From IMG/VR virus record IMGVR_UViG_3300025869_000013, positions 1 through 64,000 of that record: 64,000 bases of DNA; one strand, 5' to 3'. The position numbers were made by a program, and so were the translations under genes. How positions within the stretch are numbered: position 1 is the stretch's first letter; every line of letters starts with the position of its first letter. This DNA is from a virus. This document shows positions 6,416 through 14,303 of the stretch, piece by piece. The notes beneath the pieces are model-generated. The model was not told the DNA's origin, did not search any database, and worked only from the letters and a program-made list of their open reading frames with translations.

Positions 6416-6539
6416 AGAACTAATAGAATTAATTCACGAATTTAACTCAAACCTAATTAAGGAAGATAATTCTAAGAGAATTATTTTATGCACGTTAAAC
6501 TCAGAGGGCATGACAATAGCCCCTAATAAGAATAAGTAA
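6408..6539 (+). CDS. Hypothetical small protein, 43 aa
   Basis: Starts within the last codons of the preceding gene. MNKELIELIHEFN is an acidic amphipathic helix; the rest is short strands (RIILCTLNSEGMTI). No family known. Seven bases separate it from the next gene. Confidence 0.45.
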   Translation: MNKELIELIHEFNSNLIKEDNSKRIILCTLNSEGMTIAPNKNK

Positions 6540-6546
6540 CAGGCTA

Positions 6547-7170
6547 ATGTCACAGTATGAACGTAATTTAGAACTGCTAAACCGCAGACGAGTTATATAC
6601 AAGCGTGACCCTATTACAGATAAACCTGATATAGAGAATGATAAGTACATGTTCTTTGAGAACGGTACGTTTCAGTGTTACGATCTGTTTAAGAGCACGG
6701 CAAAGATAACTACTTATAAGTCTCTTAAGTGGCACTTATTAGTTATATGGTATCTAAACCCTGGAATAGACCAAGATGAATTTATGGATGTAGCACTAGC
6801 TATATCTGCTAAAACCAACGGGTTTGTGAGCTTTAACATGCCGCCCGATTTATTAAGAAAAATAGTATATGATGTCAGCATGCAAGAGCTCAAAGAGCCA
6901 CCAAAGAATAAACTCAGGAAAGTTATTTTCAAAACTTTTTCTGGGCTTACCAAAGAAGAGAAACTATGTATTGTAGGTAAACTAATAGGTAGATCAAATA
7001 AGGTCCATCCTGATGATGTTTATCAGGCTATGATAGATATACATGACTTAGACCAAAAGATAACGATTAAACGCATCTCCGATGCCCTAAACGTATCATC
7101 TAGGACTGTATACAGATACATGTGTGAAGATCTTAAACGTGAAAAAGAATTATTAAACAAAGAACTATGA
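6547..7170 (+). CDS. Putative DNA-binding regulator with C-terminal HTH
   Basis: 207 residues. The last ~45 residues (KITIKRISDALNVSSRTVYRYM) fit a helix-turn-helix with recognition helix SSRTVYRYM. The preceding KLRKVIFKTFSGLTKEEKLCIVGKLIG segment is helical and basic. The N-terminal half has no recognised domain. It lies two genes upstream of the phage sigma factor, so a role in switching transcription classes is reasonable but inferred. It overlaps the next gene as ATGA. Confidence 0.6.
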   Translation: MSQYERNLELLNRRRVIYKRDPITDKPDIENDKYMFFENGTFQCYDLFKSTAKITTYKSLKWHLLVIWYLNPGIDQDEFMDVALAISAKTNGFVSFNMPPDLLRKIVYDVSMQELKEPPKNKLRKVIFKTFSGLTKEEKLCIVGKLIGRSNKVHPDDVYQAMIDIHDLDQKITIKRISDALNVSSRTVYRYMCEDLKREKELLNKEL

Positions 7171-7328
7171 GTAGAAGAAAAAATGGAGTTAGAAAGACTA
7201 AACTTGAAAAACTTAACGAGATAAATGATATCGATAAAAAACTAAAACGCCGAAAAGCCAAGGAAGACGAAAACGAGTTTAACAAGCTTATGTCACGTAG
7301 AAATATGTTAAGAGCTCAATTAAAATAA
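7167..7328 (+). CDS. Hypothetical basic coiled-coil protein, 53 aa
   Basis: Highly basic helical product (MSRRKNGVRKTKLEKLNEIN...), about one third Lys/Arg, likely to bind nucleic acid or a partner helix. Joined to the upstream HTH gene by ATGA and ending four bases before the sigma factor gene. No family recognised. Confidence 0.5.
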   Translation: MSRRKNGVRKTKLEKLNEINDIDKKLKRRKAKEDENEFNKLMSRRNMLRAQLK

Positions 7329-7332
7329 ACTA

Positions 7333-8091
7333 ATGAAGTATTACAATATACAAAACTATATTCGCTACAAAGAGGATATAAAACAACGTATGAAACGGAT
7401 AGATATGACTCAGGTTTACGATGAGTATACTAGAGATGAGCTTATAATAAAGTTTCTACCTCTTGTAGAAAATCTAGCTCGTAAGTTTTCAACAACTCAA
7501 CAAGCTAGCGGCGTGATGAACGTAAATGATCTAATACAGGAGGGTAATAAAAACCTTGTTATAGCTGTAGATAAAATTGACTGGGACACTTTATACAAAT
7601 CTGATGATGTAGAAAAGACTATTAAGTCTTTCTTATCTAAAAGAATTAAAGGTGGTATACGTAGAGCTGTAGACATAAACAGAGGTACTATGCGTATACC
7701 TGAGCATAAGATAAATGAAATACGTAAAGATAACGGTGAGGATAAACAAGCTATTGAAATGTTTTTCAACTCTGTATTTACAAGTTTAGATGCTTTAATA
7801 GATGATACGTCTACTACTTACGACGTACCTGATAATATCAAAAGCTATAACCCAGATCTATTAACATCTTATCTTATGAGTTTGCTTCATGTACACCTTA
7901 CAGATAAGGAAGCTGATGTGATAATACTTAGCTATGGGCTACACTGTGACAAGATGTCAGCTAAAGAAATAGCTAACAAATTAAACATCAGAGGAGACAG
8001 TGCTTACGTGCGTGTTTCACAGTTAAAACGTCAAGCTATAGACAAATTAATAAACACTGTAGATTACTCGCAAGTGGTTGACTTCCTGTAG
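7333..8091 (+). CDS. Sigma-70 family RNA polymerase sigma factor
   Basis: 252 residues. Region 2 is visible at about residues 35-80: LPLVENLARKFS ... DLIQEGNKNLVIAVDKID, the usual DLIQEG core. A linker with MRIPEHKINEIRK resembles region 3, where primary sigmas have RIP-H. Region 4 at about 190-245 contains LTDKEADVIILSYGL and an HTH (SAKEIANKLNIRGDSAYVRVSQLKRQA). It would redirect host RNA polymerase to phage promoters. No phage RNA polymerase is visible in the window. Followed by a 60-base gap and then the recombination genes. Confidence 0.9.
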   Translation: MKYYNIQNYIRYKEDIKQRMKRIDMTQVYDEYTRDELIIKFLPLVENLARKFSTTQQASGVMNVNDLIQEGNKNLVIAVDKIDWDTLYKSDDVEKTIKSFLSKRIKGGIRRAVDINRGTMRIPEHKINEIRKDNGEDKQAIEMFFNSVFTSLDALIDDTSTTYDVPDNIKSYNPDLLTSYLMSLLHVHLTDKEADVIILSYGLHCDKMSAKEIANKLNIRGDSAYVRVSQLKRQAIDKLINTVDYSQVVDFL

Positions 8092-8151
8092 TTTACTCGT
8101 GTAAATAACAAAAATAATGTGTAATTATATATATACAAAACCACATACCAT

Positions 8152-8721
8152 ATGAAGGAATTAAACAATAAATTAGCTCAAGTCCAGACAGAGCTAAAGG
8201 CTAAAAAATCTAGCTACAATTCGTTTGGAAAATATTATTTTCGCAAAAGCGAGGATATACTAGAAGCGATAAAACCGTTTCTCCTCGAGCTCGGCGTAAC
8301 AGTAACTATCTCAGAGAGAATAGTAGAATTACAGCCAGTACCAATGCTCGAAACAACAGCAAATTTCACGGATGGCGAGAGTGTTATTCAAGCTACGGCT
8401 ATAGTAGGAGTAGACTTAAATCAAAAAGGAATGCAAACATCCCAACAGTTCGGTGCTGCAAGTACTTACGGAAAGAAGTACGCGTTAGGTAATCTATTAT
8501 TAATAGACGATACTGAAGACGCAGACGCATCTAACAAGCACGGAAAAGACTCAACAGTATTAGACAAACTAAAAGCTTCTATGCCTAAGAAACCAAAGAT
8601 TACTGCTGATCAATTTGAAAAGGCAAAAGAATATTTACAAAATGGAGGAAAACTCACAGCGATTAAAACAAAGTATGCTCTTACTGAAAAGCAGGAAGAA
8701 GCATTAGAAGGTCATGAATAA
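8152..8721 (+). CDS. erf: ERF-family single-strand annealing protein
   Basis: Anneals complementary single strands during phage recombination. Typical features: LNNKLAQVQTELKAKKSSYNSFGKYYF at the start (the nFGkYkYrs-type block of ERF proteins), then ILEAIKPFLLELG, and the GAASTYGKKYALGNLLLIDDTEDAD core. The C-terminal ~55 residues form a separate lysine-rich helix region. It overlaps the RecE-like nuclease gene by eight bases, the classic exonuclease/annealase pairing. Preceded by a 60-base non-coding gap likely to carry a promoter. Confidence 0.9.
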   Translation: MKELNNKLAQVQTELKAKKSSYNSFGKYYFRKSEDILEAIKPFLLELGVTVTISERIVELQPVPMLETTANFTDGESVIQATAIVGVDLNQKGMQTSQQFGAASTYGKKYALGNLLLIDDTEDADASNKHGKDSTVLDKLKASMPKKPKITADQFEKAKEYLQNGGKLTAIKTKYALTEKQEEALEGHE

Positions 8722-9451
8722 ACAAGAGATAATCGATCGGCTAAGAGTTGATGAGGATTACTACGGTGATTTCGGCAACCAATACCTAAGCAATTCACAT
8801 ATAGGTAAGCTACTGAAAAACCCTATGGCGTTATTCGATAAAATGCCAGATAATCCAAACTTTAAAGTCGGTGGATATTTTCACACAGCTATATTAGAAC
8901 CTGAAAAACTTAAATCATTTAAGATCATAGAAGCAACAACTCGCAACACTAAAAAGTATAAAGAAATATCTGGTGGAGAGGTTTGCTTATTACAACACGA
9001 AGTTGATATGATCGAGAAGATGGTAGACAAGATGATGGCTAACGATATATGCAGAGACCTTATCCAACCAGCTTTGGGTAATGTCCAATACGAAGAACCA
9101 GGTCTTGTCAGGTTATACGACAATATGTGGAAAGGTAAGGCTGACATAATTAATCACGATGAAAAACTCGTTATTGATTTAAAGACCACAAGCGATATAG
9201 ATAAATTTCGCTGGTCTGCATCAAAGTTTAACTATGACAGCCAAGCCTATATTTACAGACACCTGTTTGGTTACGATATGCTATTTATAGCTATCGATAA
9301 AAACACCCATCAGATCGGTCTGTTTGACTGTTCACCTAACTTCTACAAGTCAGGTAAGGAAAAAGTACAGAAAGCTAGTGAGCTGTACGACTTATTCTAC
9401 AAGGATGAGAATTTTGATCACAAGCAACATTTAACTACAACAACCCTATAA
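8714..9451 (+). CDS. RecE-like PD-(D/E)XK exonuclease
   Basis: 245 residues. The catalytic core is visible as GKADIINHDEKLVIDLKTT (Asp, then D-x-K) followed by a conserved QAYIYRHLFGYD block. The N-terminus has SNSHIGKLLKNP and GGYFHTAILEPE, as in the RecE/exodeoxyribonuclease VIII-type PDDEXK family. It would resect duplex ends to supply ssDNA for the neighbouring ERF protein. Its stop is 10 bases before the next small gene. Confidence 0.87.
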   Translation: MNKQEIIDRLRVDEDYYGDFGNQYLSNSHIGKLLKNPMALFDKMPDNPNFKVGGYFHTAILEPEKLKSFKIIEATTRNTKKYKEISGGEVCLLQHEVDMIEKMVDKMMANDICRDLIQPALGNVQYEEPGLVRLYDNMWKGKADIINHDEKLVIDLKTTSDIDKFRWSASKFNYDSQAYIYRHLFGYDMLFIAIDKNTHQIGLFDCSPNFYKSGKEKVQKASELYDLFYKDENFDHKQHLTTTTL

Positions 9452-9461
9452 ACCAAAAACC

Positions 9462-9632
9462 ATGGGAAGAGTAACAAAAAAGACCTGTGATGTAACAGGC
9501 ATTACAACAAGTTCTAGAAACTTTTATTCAAAGCAGTCTCACCTTAAGCCAGTCGATAACTTAAGGCGTAGCACCGGAGCTACTAAAGAGCAAATGAGAC
9601 ATATGTTTAATCAACTAAGTACAGTAAAATAA
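9462..9632 (+). CDS. Hypothetical small basic protein, 56 aa
   Basis: Compact frame between the exonuclease and SSB-like genes (MGRVTKKTCDVTGITTSSRN..., ending QLSTVK). It is basic with a single cysteine. The TAATG junction with the next start supports translation. Position suggests a recombination or replication accessory role; no motif recognised. Confidence 0.55.
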   Translation: MGRVTKKTCDVTGITTSSRNFYSKQSHLKPVDNLRRSTGATKEQMRHMFNQLSTVK

Positions 9633-9946
9633 TGGCTAGTATTATAAAAGCAAGTATCAACTTAAGCAACGTGCCTAAGGATAAAATCATAACTGGTAAA
9701 AAAGGTAAATACCTACCTATCACGATCACTGTAAACGATGATCTAGATCAGTTTGGTAACCAAGGTCCTATTTGCGTTGATCAAAGTAAAGAGGAACGAG
9801 ACTCTAAGGAAGCTAAGACTTACTTAGGTAACGTCAAGGTTGTATGGACAAATGGTGAAAACGTGGATGCTGCTCCTCGAGACGCGGCTACGGCACCCCC
9901 TCCTCAAGCACAAGCTAAAACCGAAGAGGTAGACCTGCCATTCTAG
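9632..9946 (+). CDS. Probable single-stranded DNA-binding protein
   Basis: 104 residues: a beta-rich N-terminal part (IIKASINLSNVPKDKI, KYLPITITVNDD, NVKVVWTNGE) that fits an OB fold, then a Pro/Ala/Gln linker and an acidic end EEVDLPF. An acidic tail ending in (D/E)-x-P-F is the protein-interaction tip of bacterial and phage SSBs. Flanked by recombination genes and the primase-helicase. Not a standard SSB sequence, so assignment rests on tail, size and context. Confidence 0.72.
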   Translation: MASIIKASINLSNVPKDKIITGKKGKYLPITITVNDDLDQFGNQGPICVDQSKEERDSKEAKTYLGNVKVVWTNGENVDAAPRDAATAPPPQAQAKTEEVDLPF

Positions 9947-11659
9947 ATGAGTACGGAAGAGATCAATGGATTCTTGATTGATAAGTTCAATCAACATAGC
10001 CTAAAGGAAGGCGCTGCGCAGGGGATTTGTCCCCTGTGCTCGTCTTCTAGGCAACCTAAAAATCAAAAGGCGGGATGTGCGTCTTATGATTGGGAACGTG
10101 GTCTTGGTACCTGTCACAACTGTGACACCAGTTTTCAACTACACACTTACCAACGTAAAGGCGCTAGTGAAAAGGTTTATATAAGACCTTCATCAATTGC
10201 TGAACATGTTGTTAATACTAAAGTTGAGCAATGGTTTAAGTCACGAGGTATATCTAGTCAAACTCTACGAGACTTACAAGTTGGCGAGGGCTCTGAATGG
10301 ATGCCCCAGACAGGGAAGAATGAAAATACAATTCAGTTCAACTACTATATGGGTGATCAGTTGATCAACGTTAAATATAGAGATGGTAGGAAGAACTTTA
10401 AGCTTTTTAAAGGAGCTGAAAAGATCTTTTATAATATAAACTCTGTAGTTGGTTATGATTCCTGTATTATAACTGAAGGAGAGATGGATGTGCTTGCACT
10501 ACATGAAGCAGGTATTAAAAACGTTATCTCTGTACCTAACGGAGCTACGTTAAACTCAAACAACCTAGACTATCTAGACAACTGTATAGACTACCTAGAA
10601 GATAAGACTAAAATTATCTTAGCTGTAGATACAGACGAGGCTGGTCAAGCTCTTAAGCAGGAGTTTATCCGACGTCTTGGAGCTGAGAGTTGTTATTTAG
10701 TTGATTTTGATGACTGTAAAGACGCTAATGAATACCTAATAAAACACGGTAACGAAGCATTAAAAAATGCTATACACGCATCAAAGCAAGTACCACTAGA
10801 AGGAGTTTCAACATTATACGATATAGAAGATGAACTTAAAGATTTCGTACAAAACGGTTTTAAACCAGGGTTTCAAGTTGGTTTACCTAATTTTGATAAA
10901 ATATTTAGTACATATACCGGTCAGTTTATTACTGTTACTGGTATTCCGTCTTCTGGAAAATCGGATTTTGTCGACCAGATGGTGGTTGGCTACAATAATA
11001 ACTATGGATGGAAAACTGCATTCGCGTCTCCAGAGAACCACCCAACGTATCTCCACGCTCATAAGCTGATGCGTAAGACATGGCAAGATATGCCATTACC
11101 TAGCGATATCGGTGGTAACAAGTGGAACAGCGTAGCGGATCACGTTAATGATAATTATTTTTTCATAGATATGGATCGTTATACCCTTGAGTCCGTGTTG
11201 CGCAAGGGTGCTGAGCTTGTAAAACGTAAAGGTATTAAGTGCCTTGTAATCGATCCTTTTAACAAGGTTCGAGATGTTGACTGCAAGACAGAGGATGTTA
11301 ACCGATACACGATGGAGTATTTAACAAAGATAGAAATCTTTGCTAAGAAGTATGATGTGTTAGTATTTATCGTAGCTCACCCTACTAAAATGTACAAAGG
11401 TCAAGACGGAAAGATTGAAGAACCTACAATGTACAACATTAAAGGTGGTGGCGAATGGTATGATGCTAGCTATCACGGTCTACTTGTACACCGCGACTAC
11501 GAGGCTAAGACAGTTAAGTGCAAGGTTCTTAAAGTTAAGTTTCAGAACCTAGGTGAAAACGGTGCTGAGTCACATTTTAAATGGGAACCTCGATCAGGTA
11601 GTTTTATACCTGAGATAACTGAAGGAGTCGAAGATGAAGCTATGCCATGGGAAAGTTAA
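9947..11659 (+). CDS. Bifunctional DNA primase-helicase (T7 gp4 / Twinkle-like)
   Basis: 570 residues with all expected parts. An N-terminal zinc site (CPLC near 27, CHNC near 56, plus GCASYDWERG). A TOPRIM domain with IITEGEMDVLALHEAG near 178 (catalytic Glu) and LAVDTDEAGQAL near 227 (DxD). A C-terminal RecA-fold DnaB-type helicase with Walker A GIPSSGKS near 333-340, and CLVIDPFNK as Walker B. It synthesises primers and unwinds DNA at the fork. It starts directly after the SSB stop and overlaps the next gene by 13 bases. Confidence 0.95.
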   Translation: MSTEEINGFLIDKFNQHSLKEGAAQGICPLCSSSRQPKNQKAGCASYDWERGLGTCHNCDTSFQLHTYQRKGASEKVYIRPSSIAEHVVNTKVEQWFKSRGISSQTLRDLQVGEGSEWMPQTGKNENTIQFNYYMGDQLINVKYRDGRKNFKLFKGAEKIFYNINSVVGYDSCIITEGEMDVLALHEAGIKNVISVPNGATLNSNNLDYLDNCIDYLEDKTKIILAVDTDEAGQALKQEFIRRLGAESCYLVDFDDCKDANEYLIKHGNEALKNAIHASKQVPLEGVSTLYDIEDELKDFVQNGFKPGFQVGLPNFDKIFSTYTGQFITVTGIPSSGKSDFVDQMVVGYNNNYGWKTAFASPENHPTYLHAHKLMRKTWQDMPLPSDIGGNKWNSVADHVNDNYFFIDMDRYTLESVLRKGAELVKRKGIKCLVIDPFNKVRDVDCKTEDVNRYTMEYLTKIEIFAKKYDVLVFIVAHPTKMYKGQDGKIEEPTMYNIKGGGEWYDASYHGLLVHRDYEAKTVKCKVLKVKFQNLGENGAESHFKWEPRSGSFIPEITEGVEDEAMPWES

Positions 11660-11943
11660 GTAAGTACACGCGACCCCACATACCTTACAAACCCAGTAAA
11701 GGCGGTAGAAGCTGTGGATATCTATCGCACACGCCAGAAGACATACAAAGAGTCGCTTGGTGCATGGATAACGGAATATCTATAGCTATAATGCCTAACT
11801 GGGATACAGGTAATAAATGGCTGGTGTCTATAACAACACGAGGTGTTACAAACACTGACCCTTTAAATTACTCTGATGAGAACGCTTTGAGAAAAATGTA
11901 CGAATATTATAAATACTATTATGACAAATACAATGAAAACTAG
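11647..11943 (+). CDS. Hypothetical protein, 98 aa
   Basis: Small protein overlapping the primase-helicase at its start and the thymidylate synthase homologue at its end. Its C-terminus is tyrosine-rich (KMYEYYKYYYDKYNEN). A basic N-terminus (YTRPHIPYKPSKGGRSCG) may bind nucleic acid. No family recognised. Confidence 0.55.
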   Translation: MGKLSKYTRPHIPYKPSKGGRSCGYLSHTPEDIQRVAWCMDNGISIAIMPNWDTGNKWLVSITTRGVTNTDPLNYSDENALRKMYEYYKYYYDKYNEN

Positions 11944-12580
11944 ATTTTACAATGCAGACTCAGCTTTTAGTTATTTTCTAAATGAAATCAGATGTAACGG
12001 CGTGGAGTTTGGTGATACTAAAGCTTTGTTTAACGTAGGTTTTACTATGGAACATCCTACTGATATGGTAATACTAAACGTAGAGCGCAACTGGAATAGA
12101 GAGTACGCTGATGCTGAATGGAAATGGTATTTATCAGGTGATCGCAACATAAGTAAACTAGGCGACCTCTATGGTAAAATACCTCCTATATGGAAACGTA
12201 TGGCAGATAAAGACGGTAACGTTAATTCTAACTACGGTTGGCAATGGAAGAGAAACGAACAGCTAGACAATGTTATAGCTATGCTTGAATCAAACCCTGA
12301 TACCCGACAAGCTGCCATTAGTATATACGATGCTAAAGAAATAAATGATGGGTATTATCAAAATGATACACCGTGTACTTACGCTGTGCAGTTCACAATA
12401 CTTAACAACAAGCTTAACATGGCTGTAGTTATGAGGTCAAACGATTTATGGTTCGGCTTCTGTAACGATCAGTATTGTTTTGCTAGCCTACAAATGTTAG
12501 TTGCGTACGAACTCGGTATTCAATGCGGTGAGTATTACCATTACGCGCACAATTTACACTTATATAATAATAAACTATGA
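11921..12580 (+). CDS. Thymidylate synthase / dCMP hydroxymethylase family protein
   Basis: 219 residues. The nucleophile lies in DTPCTYAVQF (family P-C-x-x-x-x-Q-F) near residue 151. MRSNDLWFGF near 172 matches R-S-x-D-x-x-x-G, and the end HNLHLYNNKL matches the LHLY block. In GFCNDQYCF an Asp stands about where thymidylate synthases have the Asn that selects dUMP; T4 dCMP hydroxymethylase has Asp there. The substrate may therefore be dCMP, though my alignment is by eye. An ATG 12 bases downstream is an alternative start. Part of the nucleotide metabolism cluster; overlaps both neighbours. Confidence 0.85.
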   Translation: MTNTMKTRFYNADSAFSYFLNEIRCNGVEFGDTKALFNVGFTMEHPTDMVILNVERNWNREYADAEWKWYLSGDRNISKLGDLYGKIPPIWKRMADKDGNVNSNYGWQWKRNEQLDNVIAMLESNPDTRQAAISIYDAKEINDGYYQNDTPCTYAVQFTILNNKLNMAVVMRSNDLWFGFCNDQYCFASLQMLVAYELGIQCGEYYHYAHNLHLYNNKL

Positions 12581-13407
12581 TGTACTGCATATACCACATA
12601 CCAGGTAGAAAAATTGGTGTGACAAACGACATACAAAATAGAGTCGTACAACAACAGGGTTACTCTGAAGACGAGTTTGAGATACTAGAAATGTCTGAAG
12701 ACATTAGCTACATCTCTGACAGAGAGATTGAGCTACAAAAATTATTTGGCTACAGGGTAGACCAAAAACTGTATAAAGATTTAAAACCAAAAAATAAAGA
12801 ATTAAACCATATGAAAATAAACATAACAGAACAAACAACAACTTTCCCTTGCCCGGTAAATAAACTTAAAGGCAGGTTAATGGATGAACTAGGGATGAGC
12901 TGGGATACAGAGCACGGTAGATGCTGCATTGACACTGATTCAATACGATGGATCATGAGCAATGTTAAACCATCTATGTACAACATTGAAAGGTGTTATG
13001 TATACAACAAGGCATTTGCTAGGTACTTTGACAACAATGGTTGCTGTAGAACAAACACAGGAGCGTTAAACATGAGTGGTCATAAAGGTTTAAATCTCAA
13101 TGTTGGATCTTTGAACCGTTTTGATTTAATTAGAACGTGGGCAGATGAAAGAGGTTTATATGACAAAGGTTATACAAAAACTCAATACCTAAAGCTTATG
13201 GAAGAAGCTGGAGAGCTTGGTAGAGCAATACTTAAAGACGATCAACCCGAGGTTGTAGATGCTATAGGTGATATGGTTGTTGTGCTGACTAATTTATCTG
13301 AATTAGCGGGTTACAAGATTGAGCATTGTATTGATCAAGCTTATAACGTGATTAGCAAGCGCACAGGTAAGATGGTTAACGGAACATTTGTAAAAGATAC
13401 ACTATGA
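12577..13407 (+). CDS. Fusion of GIY-YIG-like N-terminus and MazG-like pyrophosphohydrolase
   Basis: 276 residues in three parts. Residues 1-70 (MYCIYHIPGRKIGVTNDIQNRV, later REIELQKLFGY) resemble a GIY-YIG fold but without a clear GIY signature. A middle cysteine-containing part (about 80-195) is unrecognised and recalls phage DNA-binding modules. The last ~80 residues have the MazG-type all-alpha NTP pyrophosphohydrolase motif: KLMEEAGELGRAI and EVVDAIGDMVVVLTNL (ExxE ... ExxxD). It probably hydrolyses dNTPs to control the pool. Joined by ATGA to both neighbours. Confidence 0.75.
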   Translation: MMYCIYHIPGRKIGVTNDIQNRVVQQQGYSEDEFEILEMSEDISYISDREIELQKLFGYRVDQKLYKDLKPKNKELNHMKINITEQTTTFPCPVNKLKGRLMDELGMSWDTEHGRCCIDTDSIRWIMSNVKPSMYNIERCYVYNKAFARYFDNNGCCRTNTGALNMSGHKGLNLNVGSLNRFDLIRTWADERGLYDKGYTKTQYLKLMEEAGELGRAILKDDQPEVVDAIGDMVVVLTNLSELAGYKIEHCIDQAYNVISKRTGKMVNGTFVKDTL

Positions 13408-13688
13408 GCGATAGAGAAATAATGAATGCAAAGTCATCTGATAACACTAAGACTATACGCTTTCGCGATCCTGTTGTAGAGCGTGTAGTAGATAAGTTTG
13501 TAGAAAGATCTGATTTAGGTTTTAAAAAATACGGTAGAACTCTACACGGTGAAAGAACTGGAGGTCATAAAGACTTAGCTGGTTATCTTAACGATGTGCA
13601 AGAAGAGCTTATGGATGCAATATTGTATATCCAAGCTGCTAGAGAAGAGTTGTCTGATAATGATGACGATTACTGCGCACCAATTTAA
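13404..13688 (+). CDS. MazG-like nucleotide pyrophosphohydrolase, short form
   Basis: 94 residues. DLGFKKYGRTLHGERTG followed by DLAGYLNDVQEELMDAILYIQAA gives the E-E-L-x-D-A core of compact phage all-alpha NTP-PPases. It is the second pyrophosphohydrolase in a row, directly after the MazG-like fusion gene, suggesting removal of selected dNTPs. Substrate cannot be told from the sequence. Confidence 0.75.
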   Translation: MSDREIMNAKSSDNTKTIRFRDPVVERVVDKFVERSDLGFKKYGRTLHGERTGGHKDLAGYLNDVQEELMDAILYIQAAREELSDNDDDYCAPI

Positions 13689-13692
13689 AACT

Positions 13693-14169
13693 ATGGGTAG
13701 AAAAACAACTCAGAAAACTAAGAGTAGAAAACGAGGTCCAGTAAGGTCTAAGAAGGTGGTGTATGACGGCATCACCTTCGCCTCTGGCCTTGAGCGATAT
13801 ATGTGGCAGGCTATGAAAAAGTCTAAGATCAAAGCCACATACGAAAGCGAAAGCTTTATACTACAAGAAGGTTTTATGTGTGACCTGTTGTGTTATGAAA
13901 GACAAGGCAACGGTAAAGGTGACATGGTAAACCGAGGACAAAAGAAAATACTACCTATAAAATACACTCCTGATTTTTTTGGTGATGGTTTTATAATAGA
14001 GACAAAAGGTCGAGCTAACGAGAGTTTTCCTATGAGATGGAAAATGTTTAAAAAACTCATTAACTCTGAGCGACCACATGTAACTTTATATAAACCTCAA
14101 AATCAAAAGGAATGTGACAAGGTAGTTGAATTAATATTAAATAAAAGAAAATGCAAAAATGGGAATTAA
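13693..14169 (+). CDS. T7 endonuclease I-like Holliday junction resolvase
   Basis: 158 residues. Matches T7 gp3 in order: FASGLERYMWQ (S-G-L-E with catalytic Glu), YTPDFF (catalytic Asp) and FIIETKGRA (E-x-K), then an MRWKMFKKLI helix. A basic, cysteine-containing insert lies between the first two motifs, making it slightly longer than the 149-residue T7 enzyme. It would resolve branched DNA before packaging. I placed the start at the ATG five bases after the previous stop, giving a basic N-terminus (MGRKTTQKTKSRKRG). Confidence 0.9.
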   Translation: MGRKTTQKTKSRKRGPVRSKKVVYDGITFASGLERYMWQAMKKSKIKATYESESFILQEGFMCDLLCYERQGNGKGDMVNRGQKKILPIKYTPDFFGDGFIIETKGRANESFPMRWKMFKKLINSERPHVTLYKPQNQKECDKVVELILNKRKCKNGN

Positions 14170-14303
14170 GCTTTGGGTTTTACCCGGGTATATTAATAGG
14201 TTTCAGAACCTATGAACAAGAGGATAGGAATAGCCATGTGTTTTACCTACCTTTTATGGATATGTGTTTAACAATTTTAAAAAATATAAATGAGTCAGAT
14301 TGA
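14151..14303 (+). CDS. Small conserved-type phage protein next to RNR, 50 aa
   Basis: MQKWELSFGFYPGILIGFRTY ... HVFYLPFMDMCLTI reads like a family of very short proteins that I recall from phages, often beside ribonucleotide reductase or thymidylate genes; no function is known to me. It overlaps the resolvase at its start and the RNR gene by 14 bases at its end. Confidence 0.6.
   Translation: MQKWELSFGFYPGILIGFRTYEQEDRNSHVFYLPFMDMCLTILKNINESD

Noticed and set aside
8092-8105. Hairpin TTTAC-TCGT-GTAAA after the sigma factor gene
   Set aside because: Only five weak pairs and no T-run after it; too weak to call a terminator. The 60-base gap may hold a promoter, but no consensus could be identified.
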